Assembly (NCBI GenBank): GCA_947252455.1 | Contig: CAMXVQ010000008.1 | Span: forward strand, 1-35,825 | Direction of reading: 5' to 3' | Origin: an uncultured Atopobium sp. | GTDB taxonomy: Bacteria; Actinomycetota; Coriobacteriia; Coriobacteriales; Atopobiaceae | Length of the DNA stretch: 35,825 nt | In this document: piece by piece, positions 24,687 through 33,291 of the stretch | Layout: every line of letters begins with the position of its first letter | Position numbering within the stretch: position 1 is the first letter of the stretch | Notes under the pieces: model-generated | Database searches by the model: none | Told to the model about the DNA's origin: nothing | What the model saw: the letters and a program-made list of their open reading frames with translations, nothing else | Translations under genes and position numbers: made by a program

Positions 24687-25205
24687 ATGCAGTCGTTTCT
24701 TGAATTAGCACGAGCTCGGTATTCGTGCAGAAGCTTTGACTCAAAACCTGTTGAGAATGAAAAGATAACAAAAATATTGCAGGCGGGGCAGGTGGCACCT
24801 ACCTGTGTTAACAGGCAACCTTGGCATGCTTGGGTGATACAAGGTGAAAAAGCTCTGAGCAGTGCATACGAAGCTACGCGCTTTAATTTTGATGCACCGT
24901 TGATCATAGCTGTGGGGGTAAAGCCCGGAAGCGGTTGGACACGTCGCTGCGATGAGCATGATTTTGTTGATGTAGATGGAGCTATTGTGGCAACTCATAT
25001 GATGCTTGAAGCTCAAGACTTAGGTTTATATAGCACGTGGGTAGGATATTTTGATCCCAAAGTGCTGGCTGATTCTTTTGAAGAGATGAAAGGCTATCGC
25101 ATGCTTGCGATGCTTGAGATTGGCTATCCATCAGCTCAAGGCGTGCCATCTGGTCGTCACGAAGATCGTAAAAGTTTGGATGAGCTGGTAAGCATTATCA
25201 AGTAG
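24687..25205 (+). CDS. Nitroreductase family flavoprotein
   Basis: The 172-aa protein has the nitroreductase/FMN fold: ARARYSCRSFDSKPVENEKITKIL at the N terminus binds FMN phosphate (Arg and Ser side chains), QVAPTCVNRQPWHAWVI follows, and GAIVATHMMLEAQDLGLYSTWVGYF plus GYPSAQG close the pocket. Members reduce nitro compounds or quinones with NAD(P)H, often as dimers; the native substrate is unknown. The length of about 170 matches the short anaerobe-type enzymes. The ATG at 24687 has AAGGAG, embedded in the switch-like hairpins upstream. Confidence 0.9.
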   Translation: MQSFLELARARYSCRSFDSKPVENEKITKILQAGQVAPTCVNRQPWHAWVIQGEKALSSAYEATRFNFDAPLIIAVGVKPGSGWTRRCDEHDFVDVDGAIVATHMMLEAQDLGLYSTWVGYFDPKVLADSFEEMKGYRMLAMLEIGYPSAQGVPSGRHEDRKSLDELVSIIK

Positions 25206-25336
25206 GATAGCGTGTTTTCTCGTCTGTTATACGCAATACGGTCAATATAAAAGCTTTGTGAATATTCATATTTACTTGTATTATAGTTGATATTTGCTTC
25301 TTATTGCATATTGGTTTTACGCTCAAAGGACTGGTT

Positions 25337-25981
25337 ATGCCGCAACTTGATACCTCGATCATCATTCGCCCTTTTAAAGATATTGATTTTGATGAAGTTG
25401 TCAATTTGTGCGTCAGAAAATGGTGCAGCGATATTACGGGTGCATATGATCGTATTATTTTTGGTCGTGTGCTTACCGCAGGCGCGCTGCAGCGTTCGGT
25501 GTATACGATGGTTGCCGAAGAAAACGGTAGCGTTATCGGCGTATGTTTTGGCGGGCTCAGTAAGAATAGAAGTATTTCGCAAAACTCTTTTTGGCACCGT
25601 CGCTTTGAAGACATTATGGTAATTGCGCGCGACCGCGCACGCCGTGGTGGTGTAAAAGTTGAGGATCGTCTTTTTAGCCGTTTAAGAAGCTACACAACGG
25701 CGGATGTTTTTATCTCGCTCGGTTATGCTAACTCCGAAGCAGAAATTAACTTATTGATTGTAGACCCTAACCATATGGGCAAGGGTGTTGGCTCGCGATT
25801 GTTTGACGATATGACAGCACGCTTTAAAGATGCGGGTGCTCGTGGCTTTTTCCTTATTGTAAGTTCAGAATCTGACATTGATTTCTTTGAGCACCGCGGG
25901 CTTAACTGTATTCAGGAAAAACAGGGAACCTCGGGCGATAGAGGAAATAGCGTTATTTACTTATATGGACGTCGTTTGTAA
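25337..25981 (+). CDS. GNAT family N-acetyltransferase
   Basis: The 214-aa protein has a GNAT fold. INLLIVDPNHMGKGVGSRLFDDM contains the acetyl-CoA loop (G-x-G-x-G-S), and the end SSESDIDFFEHRGL is the family's last helix-strand. The middle segment (about 75-125) is longer than in small GNATs and less typical. The substrate is unknown. The ATG at 25337 has AAAGGA six bases before it; the open frame begins 11 codons earlier without a ribosome site. Confidence 0.88.
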   Translation: MPQLDTSIIIRPFKDIDFDEVVNLCVRKWCSDITGAYDRIIFGRVLTAGALQRSVYTMVAEENGSVIGVCFGGLSKNRSISQNSFWHRRFEDIMVIARDRARRGGVKVEDRLFSRLRSYTTADVFISLGYANSEAEINLLIVDPNHMGKGVGSRLFDDMTARFKDAGARGFFLIVSSESDIDFFEHRGLNCIQEKQGTSGDRGNSVIYLYGRRL

Positions 25982-26101
25982 CTGTATTTTGTTCATCTAG
26001 AAATTGCGGCATAGTCATGCGGATGCCTTATTATACGAGATGAGAGTGCAGTAACCGCAGGTATAACAGCAGGTAAACATGTGTAGAGTTAGGAAAGTGC
26101 T

Positions 26102-26683
26102 GTGAGTGAGCTTTTAGATATCTACCGCTCTTCATCTGCCCATATGCGTGTATGCATAGGCATAACTCTTGCGTGCTTACTTGGGTGGCTTTATTTTTTA
26201 TTTGCATTCACCTGGTATTTTGCGCTCTATGCACTTACAACTTTGTGTTTGATTGCATGTGCTTTGGTAGATAACAGGTATCGCGTTATTCCGCATACTT
26301 TGCTTGCTATACCTGCTTGTATCGGGGTATTTTATACGCACCTGCGTTTTATGAATGGCTCACTTCTGACATATAGCGCCTCCTTTATATGTTTTATCTT
26401 GTGTATTATTTGGTTTGTGTTTGCTTATACAAATCACGGCGCAAACGCAGCACCGCCGATAGGTGCTGGCGATATAAAACTTTTACTTGTGCTGTCTTTG
26501 TATATGACACCGTTGTCCTTTATGGTTATGTTGGTTATTGCGTGTATAGGCGGTCTGTGCCATGCCGCGCTCATTAGGCAGAAAACATTTCCATGGGCTC
26601 CTTCTATTGTGTTTGCGTGGTATATGGTTATGTTTACGCCCTTCTTAAACTACGTGTATATTGCGTATGTGCATATATTTTAA
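26102..26683 (+). CDS. Short type IV prepilin peptidase (A24 family), orphan
   Basis: The 193-aa polytopic membrane protein (about five to six helices) has both aspartates of the A24 aspartic protease site: VDNRYRVIP (Asp57) and GAGDIKL (Asp124). It lacks the N-terminal cysteine-containing methyltransferase domain of full PilD, as do TadV/CpaA-like short forms. Such enzymes cleave the leader of type IV pilins or pseudopilins. No pilin or pilus-assembly gene lies in this window. The start is GTG 26102 with AGGAAAG before it. Confidence 0.85.
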   Translation: MSELLDIYRSSSAHMRVCIGITLACLLGWLYFLFAFTWYFALYALTTLCLIACALVDNRYRVIPHTLLAIPACIGVFYTHLRFMNGSLLTYSASFICFILCIIWFVFAYTNHGANAAPPIGAGDIKLLLVLSLYMTPLSFMVMLVIACIGGLCHAALIRQKTFPWAPSIVFAWYMVMFTPFLNYVYIAYVHIF

Positions 26684-26808
26684 GTGGAGGAGCAATCTGA
26701 TTGTGTTACAGATACAAAAAATTGTGCATTAGTACAAAAAATAGTTGATATTATTAACTAATATGACTATCCTTATGTTCACTTTTACATTTGAACAAAG
26801 GAGTTGTA

Positions 26809-27612
26809 ATGGATACAACATTACACAATGTAACACTACACACATCAACACCCATCTTAAACCCCGAGATAATGATTAAGCTCATCGGCGTCGTGGCTGC
26901 GTTTTATGGAATGGCAGCATATTGGGAAGGCTTGTTTTCATTCACGTATTTTACCAATTTGTCCAATCTTGTTATGGGATGCGTTTTATTGTATGCCCTT
27001 GTAGGCAAAATTCTTTTGCCGCGCACACAGCAGAGCTGCGACGCGGCAGACTCTACCTCGCATGGCGTGCGTGCGTGTTTGAGAAATACGCTGCAAACTC
27101 AAATGTGGTATCGCATAAAATATATGGCTACACTTGCGATAAGCATTACATTTTTGCTGTATCTGTGTTTTCTTGCACCTACTTCTCAATCAGGTTTTAT
27201 AGGAGCATATCTTAGCAATTACGCCTCGTCACTGTGTACGCATTTTATTGCGCCTTTATGTGCAATAGCAGACTTTGTATGGTTTGACTATCGATTTAAC
27301 ATGCAGGTATCCGATGTATTCTGGTCGCTGCTTCCGCCTTTTGCGTATATCGGATATGTATGCGTGCTATCGCTTGTGTTTGGAGTGCGCTGGAAAACGG
27401 TAATGCTTGCACCGTATAACTTTTTAAATTTTGGCGCGCCCTGCGGATGGTTTGGATTTGACCTAAGTGGTGCAAATACCTATACGCTTGGAATTGGCGT
27501 CTTTTATTTTGTCTGTGTTTTCACGCTGATTTTTGTGCTGATTGGCCTGCTTTTTCTTAAGCTTATAAAACGTCGCGCTCACCATACATTGCAAAACACG
27601 CAACAGGCTTAA
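26809..27612 (+). CDS. Pr6Pr-like integral membrane protein
   Basis: The 267-aa protein has about six hydrophobic segments. YFTNLSNLVMGCVLL near residue 50-65 is a good match to the YFTNqSN motif of the Pr6Pr/AIG1-like membrane family, and WFGFDLSGANTYTLG lies later. The family's function is not known. The ATG at 26809 is chosen for AAAGGAG eight bases upstream; six codons further 5' are in frame but unsupported. Confidence 0.75.
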   Translation: MDTTLHNVTLHTSTPILNPEIMIKLIGVVAAFYGMAAYWEGLFSFTYFTNLSNLVMGCVLLYALVGKILLPRTQQSCDAADSTSHGVRACLRNTLQTQMWYRIKYMATLAISITFLLYLCFLAPTSQSGFIGAYLSNYASSLCTHFIAPLCAIADFVWFDYRFNMQVSDVFWSLLPPFAYIGYVCVLSLVFGVRWKTVMLAPYNFLNFGAPCGWFGFDLSGANTYTLGIGVFYFVCVFTLIFVLIGLLFLKLIKRRAHHTLQNTQQA

Positions 27613-27660
27613 GTGCACGATAAAGCCCTTAAGGCTTGCCAACACATTTTGTCTTACGTG

Positions 27661-27689
27661 TTGAAAAAAATATGATTTTGCGGTATTAA
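27661..27689 (+). promoter_or_regulatory. Sigma-70 promoter for the peptidoglycan hydrolase gene
   Basis: TTGAAA (27661-27666), a 17-base spacer and TATTAA (27684-27689). A second option is an extended -10 TGCTAAAAT ending at 27734 with no good -35. Confidence 0.5.
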
Positions 27690-27760
27690 GCGTTGGAGAA
27701 TCTATAAATTCTGCATGTTTGGTTGTGCTAAAATAAGGGCACGTATTCGATAACAAGCTC

Positions 27761-27776
27761 CTACGATATATCGTAG
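27761..27776. promoter_or_regulatory. 16-base perfect palindrome in the hydrolase leader
   Basis: CTACGATATATCGTAG reads the same on both strands, downstream of both promoter candidates and 13 bases before the ribosome site. An operator or an mRNA element is possible. Confidence 0.5.
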
Positions 27777-27800
27777 CTTAAATTGAATAGGAGTTGGAAC

Positions 27801-28928
27801 TTGGCTATCAAAACTTTTACGCGTCGTGAACTCTTGCAGCTCTTGGGCATAACTACGGTACTTGCCGCTATGCCTGCCCATATTGCCTGTGCTGATACAC
27901 AAGATAAAATAGATGCTGCTCAAAAAAAACTCGATGAAGTTCAAAAGCAGCTTGATGAGATTGCTGCCCAGTATGAAAAGCTGGTAAGTGATCAAGAAAA
28001 AACGTGCACACAGATAGAAGAAGTGCAAGGACAGATTGCTTCCACGCAGGTTCAAATCGACAAAAAGCAGCAGGAGCTTGATACTAAAAAGAAAGCGCTT
28101 TCAAAGCGTGTTTCAAGTGTGTATAAGTCTGGTATAGATGGATTTTTATCTGTTTTGCTCTCGTCTTCTTCTCTTGCCGAGCTTTCTTCTAATATTTATT
28201 ATCTTGATAAGATCTCTGAAAAAGATCGCGCTATGATAGAAGAAGTCAATCGCGTTAAGGGCGAGCTCGACGATAAAAAAGCCAATCTTGAAAATCATAA
28301 AGCATCTCTTGAGCAGCTTAAAGCAGACCAAGATCAAGAGCTTGAGCGCATGGCGTCTAAGCAGAACGAGTCGAAGCAGGTGCTTGAGAGCCTTTCCCAA
28401 GATGTAAAAGACTTAATGGCAAAGCGCGACGCAGAGCTTCAAAGAGCAGCTGAAGAGCGCGCTCAACAAGAAGCGGCTGCTCGTTCGGGAAGTCGTTCGT
28501 ATAATCTAAGCGAAGTAACAGGCGAGCTCAATCTTAGTGGCAACTTATCAGGAAGTCAACGAAACGTTATTTCGTATGCATATCGAGTAGCTTCTCCAGG
28601 TGCTGGCTTGTGTGCTATGTGGGTTTCTCAGGTTTTCTCGGCTGCGGGTATGGGTTATCCTACGGGTAATGCCTGCGATATGTATTATGCTTGGTGTCAT
28701 AGCTCAAACAAAAGCGATCTTAAACCAGGAATGGTTATAGCTGTCCCTTCGCATGCGGGTACGCGCGCTGGTAGAATTTATGGCCATATAGGTATTTATG
28801 TTGGCAATGGGGTAGTGCGCGAAAACATTGGATATGTAGCCACAACTTCTTTGGATCGCTGGATTAGCTATTACAGCTCTATAACAACGCCTCGTTGGGG
28901 CTGGTGTATGGGGATACCGCTTTCGTAA
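27801..28928 (+). CDS. Secreted coiled-coil peptidoglycan hydrolase (PcsB-like, CHAP/NlpC-type)
   Basis: The 375-aa protein starts with a signal peptide (about 1-31, FTRRELLQLLG then a hydrophobic run, cleavage after AHIACA). A long coiled coil (about 36-225, Gln/Lys/Asp/Glu heptads) contains the PcsB-type segment SVLLSSSSLAELSSNIYYLDKI. The C-terminal papain-like domain (about 250-375) has a probable catalytic Cys271 in GAGLCAMWVS, His329 in YGHIGIYVG and Asn342 as third residue. In PcsB the coiled coil binds FtsEX, which activates the enzyme at division; I infer the same mechanism here. The twin Arg suggests Tat, but the motif is weak. The start is TTG 27801 with TAGGAG upstream. Confidence 0.88.
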   Translation: MAIKTFTRRELLQLLGITTVLAAMPAHIACADTQDKIDAAQKKLDEVQKQLDEIAAQYEKLVSDQEKTCTQIEEVQGQIASTQVQIDKKQQELDTKKKALSKRVSSVYKSGIDGFLSVLLSSSSLAELSSNIYYLDKISEKDRAMIEEVNRVKGELDDKKANLENHKASLEQLKADQDQELERMASKQNESKQVLESLSQDVKDLMAKRDAELQRAAEERAQQEAAARSGSRSYNLSEVTGELNLSGNLSGSQRNVISYAYRVASPGAGLCAMWVSQVFSAAGMGYPTGNACDMYYAWCHSSNKSDLKPGMVIAVPSHAGTRAGRIYGHIGIYVGNGVVRENIGYVATTSLDRWISYYSSITTPRWGWCMGIPLS

Positions 28929-29054
28929 AGTTTGTAAGGTTGTAAGATCGCACGAGTGCAAAGCCACAAAGGCGCAACGAGTAATGGCGCAGACGCTCGC
29001 TTTTTCGCGCGCATTCCTTTTGTAACATGTGCCTATCTAACGCGCAACAAATTC

Positions 29055-29091
29055 AACTGCATGCATACTTGGTATGCATGCAGTTTTTTTT
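29055..29091 (+). terminator. Terminator of the peptidoglycan hydrolase gene
   Basis: AACTGCATGCATAC (29055-29068) and GTATGCATGCAGTT (29072-29085) form a perfect 14-bp stem with a 3-base loop and an eight-T run (29084-29091). Confidence 0.92.
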
Positions 29092-29100
29092 ACACGTTTA

Positions 29101-30726
29101 CTAATGGTCGCTTCTGTTAAAGCCGTTTTTCATACCCATAGAAGCGCTATACAACACCTTGTCAAGGGTTATATCGGTTTCTTGTTTGGTCATATCGGCT
29201 ATAGCCTGATTGGTTTTTTCTAATACCTCTGTGCAAGCTTCGTACGAGAGCTTTTGGTCTTGTACCTGTTTATCGCATTGAAACACCAAACGCCATCCTT
29301 GCGAACCAACTGCTTCTTGATAATGTTCAATATGATTGGCGCATGCATTAAAGTGAGCATCGGCCAAAGCACCAATTAAGCGATTTGCCCAGTAAAAACT
29401 TTGGGTATCAACGTGGGCGCAGGTGTTATTAAGATACTCAGGTGTTGCATTAACGTTTGCATAAAAAGGTACCAGCGCATTAAACGCATTAGATCCATAT
29501 GCCATCCATTGAAGCGCTTGGCAACCCTTAGGCGCCCATCCACGTAGTTGCAGTGCTGCAAGCTGACTATTGCGGTTAATTCCAATAGGACGATACAGAG
29601 AACGTGTTACAGCTGTTCCTTGTGCTGAATATGGATCAAAAATGGTACCTTGGTAATGAAGCGACAGCGAGTATTTAACATCTTCCATGGTAATCTTGCG
29701 ATCGGGGATAAGACACCAGGGGATATCGTCACTTTCGGGCTGCCAGGGAGCACATGCAGGATCGGCAAACAGTGACGGAACAAAGTATTTGTGCATACTC
29801 CACGCGCGTGGTGTGTTGTAGACGTGGTCGGCATCACTGTGGCTGCCGAAAGCATCGCGCGGATTAAAGATTTCATGTTTGCAGGCGCACGTGTCGTCAC
29901 AAGAGCAATCGGCACAACATGCATTGTCATCGCAGTCGCACTCATCGCCGCAGGAATCTTCATCACAGCAGCATGCACAGTCATCTAAGTTGTCGTCTTT
30001 GAGTGTAAGATCAAGGTGATAGGTATCCATCCAGTCTTTAAGATCCGCAGAACACATATACGACTTTTGTTCACCATAAGCATCGGTAAGGTCAAATTCG
30101 TCAATTCCCAATTGGTTTGGCATGGTAACATAGGCATCATCAGGCACGCGACGAGCAATCCAGTGATGACCACCTACGGTTTCGAGCCACCATATTTCTT
30201 CGGTATCACTAAACGCAATGCCGTTCATCTCGTAGGTACCATACGTTTCAAGCAAATGACCCAGGCGCTCTACGCCTTCGCGCGCCGAGTGAATATAGGG
30301 AAGAACAAGCGTAACCATGTCTTCTTCGCTAATACCACCGCGGACTTCGGGCGTATAATCAGCGTCTCCTTCTTTACCACATGCCTTCTTAAAGTAAACC
30401 AAGGGATCAGCACCTAAAACGCGCTCGTTGGATGTAAGCGTTTCGGTGGCAGTCATGGCTACGTTAGCTTCGTTTACACCTGCTGCAGCCCAGATACCCT
30501 CATTTGAAAGCGCGTTGGGAACCGCGGTATAACGCATAGGATTATCAGGTAAATCTATTTCAAAATGTGTTAACACCGATTTGTAGTGACGCGGTTGATC
30601 CTGCGGTTGTACAACGGTAAAGTTTTTAGGACAAAATTCGCCATTGGGAGAATCTTCGTTACGTGCAATAATAGTTGACCCGTCAAAACTTGCATCTTTA
30701 CCAACAAGTAAGGTGGTACATGCCAT
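29101..30726 (-). CDS. C69 family dipeptidase with a cysteine/aspartate-rich insert
   Basis: The 541-aa protein is an Ntn-hydrolase of peptidase family C69 (PepD type), which splits dipeptides. After MA, Cys3 would become the N-terminal nucleophile. STIIARNEDSPNG and NEGIWAAAGVNEANVAMTATET are family motifs; ETVGGHHWIARRVPDDAYVTMPNQL follows. Between residues about 248 and 283 there is a foreign-looking acidic segment with thirteen Cys (positions 250 to 282, pattern CACCC, DC, CDC, CC, DCSC, CAC). Family members elsewhere have a short loop before the conserved FNPRDAFGS...YNTPR block, which resumes normally here. The rest looks intact, so activity is likely kept. The second ATG (30726) has better spacing to GGAGG. 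Confidence 0.93.
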   Translation of the reverse strand: MACTTLLVGKDASFDGSTIIARNEDSPNGEFCPKNFTVVQPQDQPRHYKSVLTHFEIDLPDNPMRYTAVPNALSNEGIWAAAGVNEANVAMTATETLTSNERVLGADPLVYFKKACGKEGDADYTPEVRGGISEEDMVTLVLPYIHSAREGVERLGHLLETYGTYEMNGIAFSDTEEIWWLETVGGHHWIARRVPDDAYVTMPNQLGIDEFDLTDAYGEQKSYMCSADLKDWMDTYHLDLTLKDDNLDDCACCCDEDSCGDECDCDDNACCADCSCDDTCACKHEIFNPRDAFGSHSDADHVYNTPRAWSMHKYFVPSLFADPACAPWQPESDDIPWCLIPDRKITMEDVKYSLSLHYQGTIFDPYSAQGTAVTRSLYRPIGINRNSQLAALQLRGWAPKGCQALQWMAYGSNAFNALVPFYANVNATPEYLNNTCAHVDTQSFYWANRLIGALADAHFNACANHIEHYQEAVGSQGWRLVFQCDKQVQDQKLSYEACTEVLEKTNQAIADMTKQETDITLDKVLYSASMGMKNGFNRSDH

Positions 30727-30907
30727 CATAGCCTCCGTTTCTAAGAAAACTTTTCATTAAATTATTGTATCTGATTTTGACATAGCATACTATTCATCTT
30801 AATCTGTATATATTGTTTTATTTCGTTTTACGCGCTCAAGATAAGGTTAGCACGTCAGCACGCGCGTGTTACAAAAGCTGTTCGCGCGCTCACAAAGGAG
30901 TTTTTCT

Positions 30908-31936
30908 ATGTCCATGAATTTTAAACGACGCTTACCTATTCCCAAAGAAATTCGCGAAGAAATGCCGCTCGCCCCTCAAATTGCAGCTCAAAAGCCTGCA
31001 TTTGATGCAGCCGTAGCAGATGTATTGTGCGGTAAAAGTGAAAAAAAATTGCTCATTATAGGGCCGTGTTCTGCTGATAGAGAAGACTCTGTTTTGGAAT
31101 ATGTTGACCGTCTAGCGCGTGTTGCCGAAGAAGTGCGCGACAAGCTCATTATCATTCCTCGTGTGTATACCAATAAGCCTCGTACCAAGGGAACAGGCTA
31201 TAAAGGTTTGTTGCATAATCCCGATCCTTTAGGTGCACCCGATCTATTAGGTGGCGTAAAAGCTATTCGCCATATGCATATTAAGGTTGCAGAAACAACT
31301 GGTATGTTTACTGCCGATGAAATGCTGTATCCCGAGAACTATCAATATCTTATAGACGTTATTGCATATAATGCAGTTGGTGCGCGCTCAGTTGAAAATC
31401 AAGAGCATCGTTTAGTGTCAGCAGGAATTTCAACTCCTGTTGGTATGAAGAATCCAACTGGTGGTTCATGCTCGGTTATGCTTAATTCCGTTTATGCAGC
31501 TCAACAGCCTCAGACGTTTATTTTTAGAAATTGGGAGGTTGAGGCAACGGGTAATCCTTTGGCACACGCTATTTTGCGCGGTTTTCAGGGGCTAGACGGT
31601 CGTAATTATCCTAACTATCACTATGAATATCTTGAGCGCCTGTGCGAGCTTTACACCGCAGACACCTATGCTAATCCTGCCGTGGTGATTGATTGCAACC
31701 ACGATAATTCGGGCAAACGTCCGCTTGAACAAATTCGTATTATTCACGAAGTACTTGATAGTGTACATAGAAACGAAGATATTGCGCGCCTGTTTAAGGG
31801 CTTTATGGTGGAGTCTTACCTTGAAGATGGTAATCAGCCTGTTGACGGTGGCGTATTTGGTAAATCTATCACAGATGCTTGTTTGGGTTGGGATAAAACT
31901 GCTCGCTTGATTTATAACATTGCAGACCGTTTGTAA
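30908..31936 (+). CDS. 3-deoxy-7-phosphoheptulonate synthase (DAHP synthase), class I
   Basis: The 342-aa enzyme condenses phosphoenolpyruvate and erythrose-4-phosphate, the first step of the shikimate pathway. LLIIGPCSADRED, IPRVYTNKPRTKGTGYKGL, ARSVENQEHR, PVGMKNPTGG and VVIDCNHDNSGK are the class I active-site and metal-ligand blocks (Cys, His, Glu, Asp ligands). The sequence lacks the N-terminal extension that carries an allosteric domain in some types, and it is close to the E. coli AroF/G/H length. I cannot tell which aromatic acid inhibits it. The ATG at 30908 has AAAGGAG seven bases before it; the frame opens 14 codons earlier without support. Confidence 0.95.
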   Translation: MSMNFKRRLPIPKEIREEMPLAPQIAAQKPAFDAAVADVLCGKSEKKLLIIGPCSADREDSVLEYVDRLARVAEEVRDKLIIIPRVYTNKPRTKGTGYKGLLHNPDPLGAPDLLGGVKAIRHMHIKVAETTGMFTADEMLYPENYQYLIDVIAYNAVGARSVENQEHRLVSAGISTPVGMKNPTGGSCSVMLNSVYAAQQPQTFIFRNWEVEATGNPLAHAILRGFQGLDGRNYPNYHYEYLERLCELYTADTYANPAVVIDCNHDNSGKRPLEQIRIIHEVLDSVHRNEDIARLFKGFMVESYLEDGNQPVDGGVFGKSITDACLGWDKTARLIYNIADRL

Positions 31937-32016
31937 GCTATCTTAAAGGTGGATATACCTGCATGTAAAGCACGTATCACAAGCGTGAGTTAAAAGACGA
32001 GTTACAAGTACAAATT

Positions 32017-32053
32017 AAAGCGTTTACCCTACAACAAGGGTAAACGCTTTTTT
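32017..32053. terminator. Bidirectional terminator between the DAHP synthase gene and pflA
   Basis: AAAGCGTTTACCCT (32017-32030) and AGGGTAAACGCTTT (32037-32050) form a 14-bp stem with T bases to 32053. It is strong in the plus direction; minus-strand use is possible for the pfl operon. Confidence 0.88.
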
Positions 32054-32097
32054 AATGGTTGTATCACCAAATCTATAAGTAATGCGTTTAGATATCT

Positions 32098-32982
32098 CTA
32101 TTGCGCAACACCTGTTGCAACACAAGCCGTTTGCTGCGTCTGCATGCGCGCTTGTGCTTGCGCTGCCTGGGCTGCTCTAAGCGCCATTTTACGCGCCATA
32201 AGTCGCTCAGCACGCGCTTTCATAACAATATCTCTAAGTTCCGGTATTTTTGCAGCGTCCATTGAGGGCACACCTTCAAGTGGATAGGGAATATTGAGGT
32301 CTTTGTATTTTGGTACGCCCATCTTGTGATACGGCAATAAATCAAGTCCAACTACATTATCCCAATCGGCGATAATGTAGCCCACGCCTTTAAGCTCGTC
32401 CACTTGATCGGTAATACCTGGTACTACAACGTGACGAATCAATACAGGAATATGTCTGCGGCACAGTTCATCACCAAACGCGCGCGGACGCAAATACGTT
32501 CCCTTTACCAACTCCATATGGCCTTTAGGATCTGAGTGCTTGATGTCTAGTAAAACCATATCGGTGTGGTCAAGCAAATCCGACACATATTCGGGATGAC
32601 GTGGATTAAAGGTAGCGCCCGAGCTATCCAAGCAGGTATGTATACGACCTTTAGGATCTTCGTGTGCTGCTTTGAAAAGTGCTGCAATAAAATTTGGTTG
32701 AGCCAAAGGCTCGCCGCCACTTGCCGTAATACCGCCACGACGATAAAAAGGACGGTTGCGGTCATAAACCTTCATTAACTCAGCAACACTCATGCGTTGT
32801 CCTGTGTCAAACGCCCACGTTTCGGGGTTGTGGCAATACTTGCACCTAAATGGGCATCCTTGACAAAAAACAACCATACGAGTACCAGGGCCATCTACGG
32901 TACCCATGGTCTCTAGAGAGTGAACCCGCCCAACTACCTCGAGCGGGTTCACTGTCTTGTTTATGTTGGTTTGAGCTACCAC
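32098..32982 (-). CDS. pflA: Pyruvate formate-lyase activating enzyme
   Basis: The 294-aa radical SAM enzyme places the glycyl radical on pyruvate formate-lyase. The iron-sulfur motif is CPFRCKYC (Cys43, Cys47, Cys50), followed by HNPETW and the SAM motif ASGGEP. MVLLDIKHSD and LLPYHKMG match PflA. A C-terminal extension of about 40 residues rich in Ala, Arg and Gln (MALRAAQAAQAQARMQTQQ) exceeds the E. coli length of 246. The start is GTG 32982 with AAGAGA upstream. It is the last gene of pflB, glycyl-radical gene, pflA on the minus strand, 24 bases after the middle gene. A perfect 11-bp inverted repeat lies inside codons about 10-21. Confidence 0.95.
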   Translation of the reverse strand: MVAQTNINKTVNPLEVVGRVHSLETMGTVDGPGTRMVVFCQGCPFRCKYCHNPETWAFDTGQRMSVAELMKVYDRNRPFYRRGGITASGGEPLAQPNFIAALFKAAHEDPKGRIHTCLDSSGATFNPRHPEYVSDLLDHTDMVLLDIKHSDPKGHMELVKGTYLRPRAFGDELCRRHIPVLIRHVVVPGITDQVDELKGVGYIIADWDNVVGLDLLPYHKMGVPKYKDLNIPYPLEGVPSMDAAKIPELRDIVMKARAERLMARKMALRAAQAAQAQARMQTQQTACVATGVAQ

Positions 32983-33006
32983 AAAAACATCTCTTGTTTA
33001 GGCTTA

Positions 33007-33249
33007 TTAAAGAGCTTCGTGGAACGTACGAGAAATAACGTCGTCCTGTTGCTGTTTAGTAAGTGTGGTGAACTTAACGGCATAACCAGAAACACGAATG
33101 GTAAGCTGAGGATATTTCTCAGGATGAGCTTGTGCGTCAAGCAAAGTGTCTCTGTTGAATACGTTGATGTTCAGGTGGTGTCCACCTTTTTCGGCATATC
33201 CGTCAATCATGCTGACGAGGTTGTCGACTTGCTCTGTAGATGCTGCCAT
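33007..33249 (-). CDS. Stand-alone glycyl-radical domain of pyruvate formate-lyase (GrcA-like)
   Basis: The 80-aa protein is almost entirely the C-terminal glycyl-radical domain of PFL: GHHLNINVFNRDTLLDA, HPEKYPQLTIRVSGYAVKF (radical Gly55) and the terminal QQDDVISRTF. It aligns closely with the last residues of E. coli PflB (VSGYAVRF, Gly734). The adjacent PflB lacks this part, so the domain appears to be an essential separate subunit rather than the spare repair part that GrcA/YfiD is in E. coli; it also lacks most of the GrcA N-terminal region. It has its own ribosome site (GGAG, seven bases before ATG 33249) and lies 42 bases after the pflB stop. Activation presumably requires complex formation with PflB and PflA. 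Confidence 0.92.
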   Translation of the reverse strand: MAASTEQVDNLVSMIDGYAEKGGHHLNINVFNRDTLLDAQAHPEKYPQLTIRVSGYAVKFTTLTKQQQDDVISRTFHEAL

Positions 33250-33269
33250 AGCAACGCTCCTTTCTTGTA

Positions 33270-33285
33270 CACCGATTACACGGTG
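33270..33285. promoter_or_regulatory. Small hairpin between pflB and the glycyl-radical gene
   Basis: CACCG (33270-33274) and CGGTG (33281-33285) form a 5-bp hairpin in the 42-base gap, upstream of the GGAG ribosome site on the minus strand. It could stabilise or process the mRNA; alone it is weak evidence. Confidence 0.3.
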
Positions 33286-33291
33286 CGCCCT

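Noticed and set aside
33250..33291. Frameshift or sequencing error as explanation of the split PFL
   Set aside because: The large subunit ends in about 55 residues of new acidic Cys-rich sequence with its own stop, and the small gene has a proper ribosome site and Met. A simple indel would leave recognisable PFL sequence in another frame between them, and I see none.
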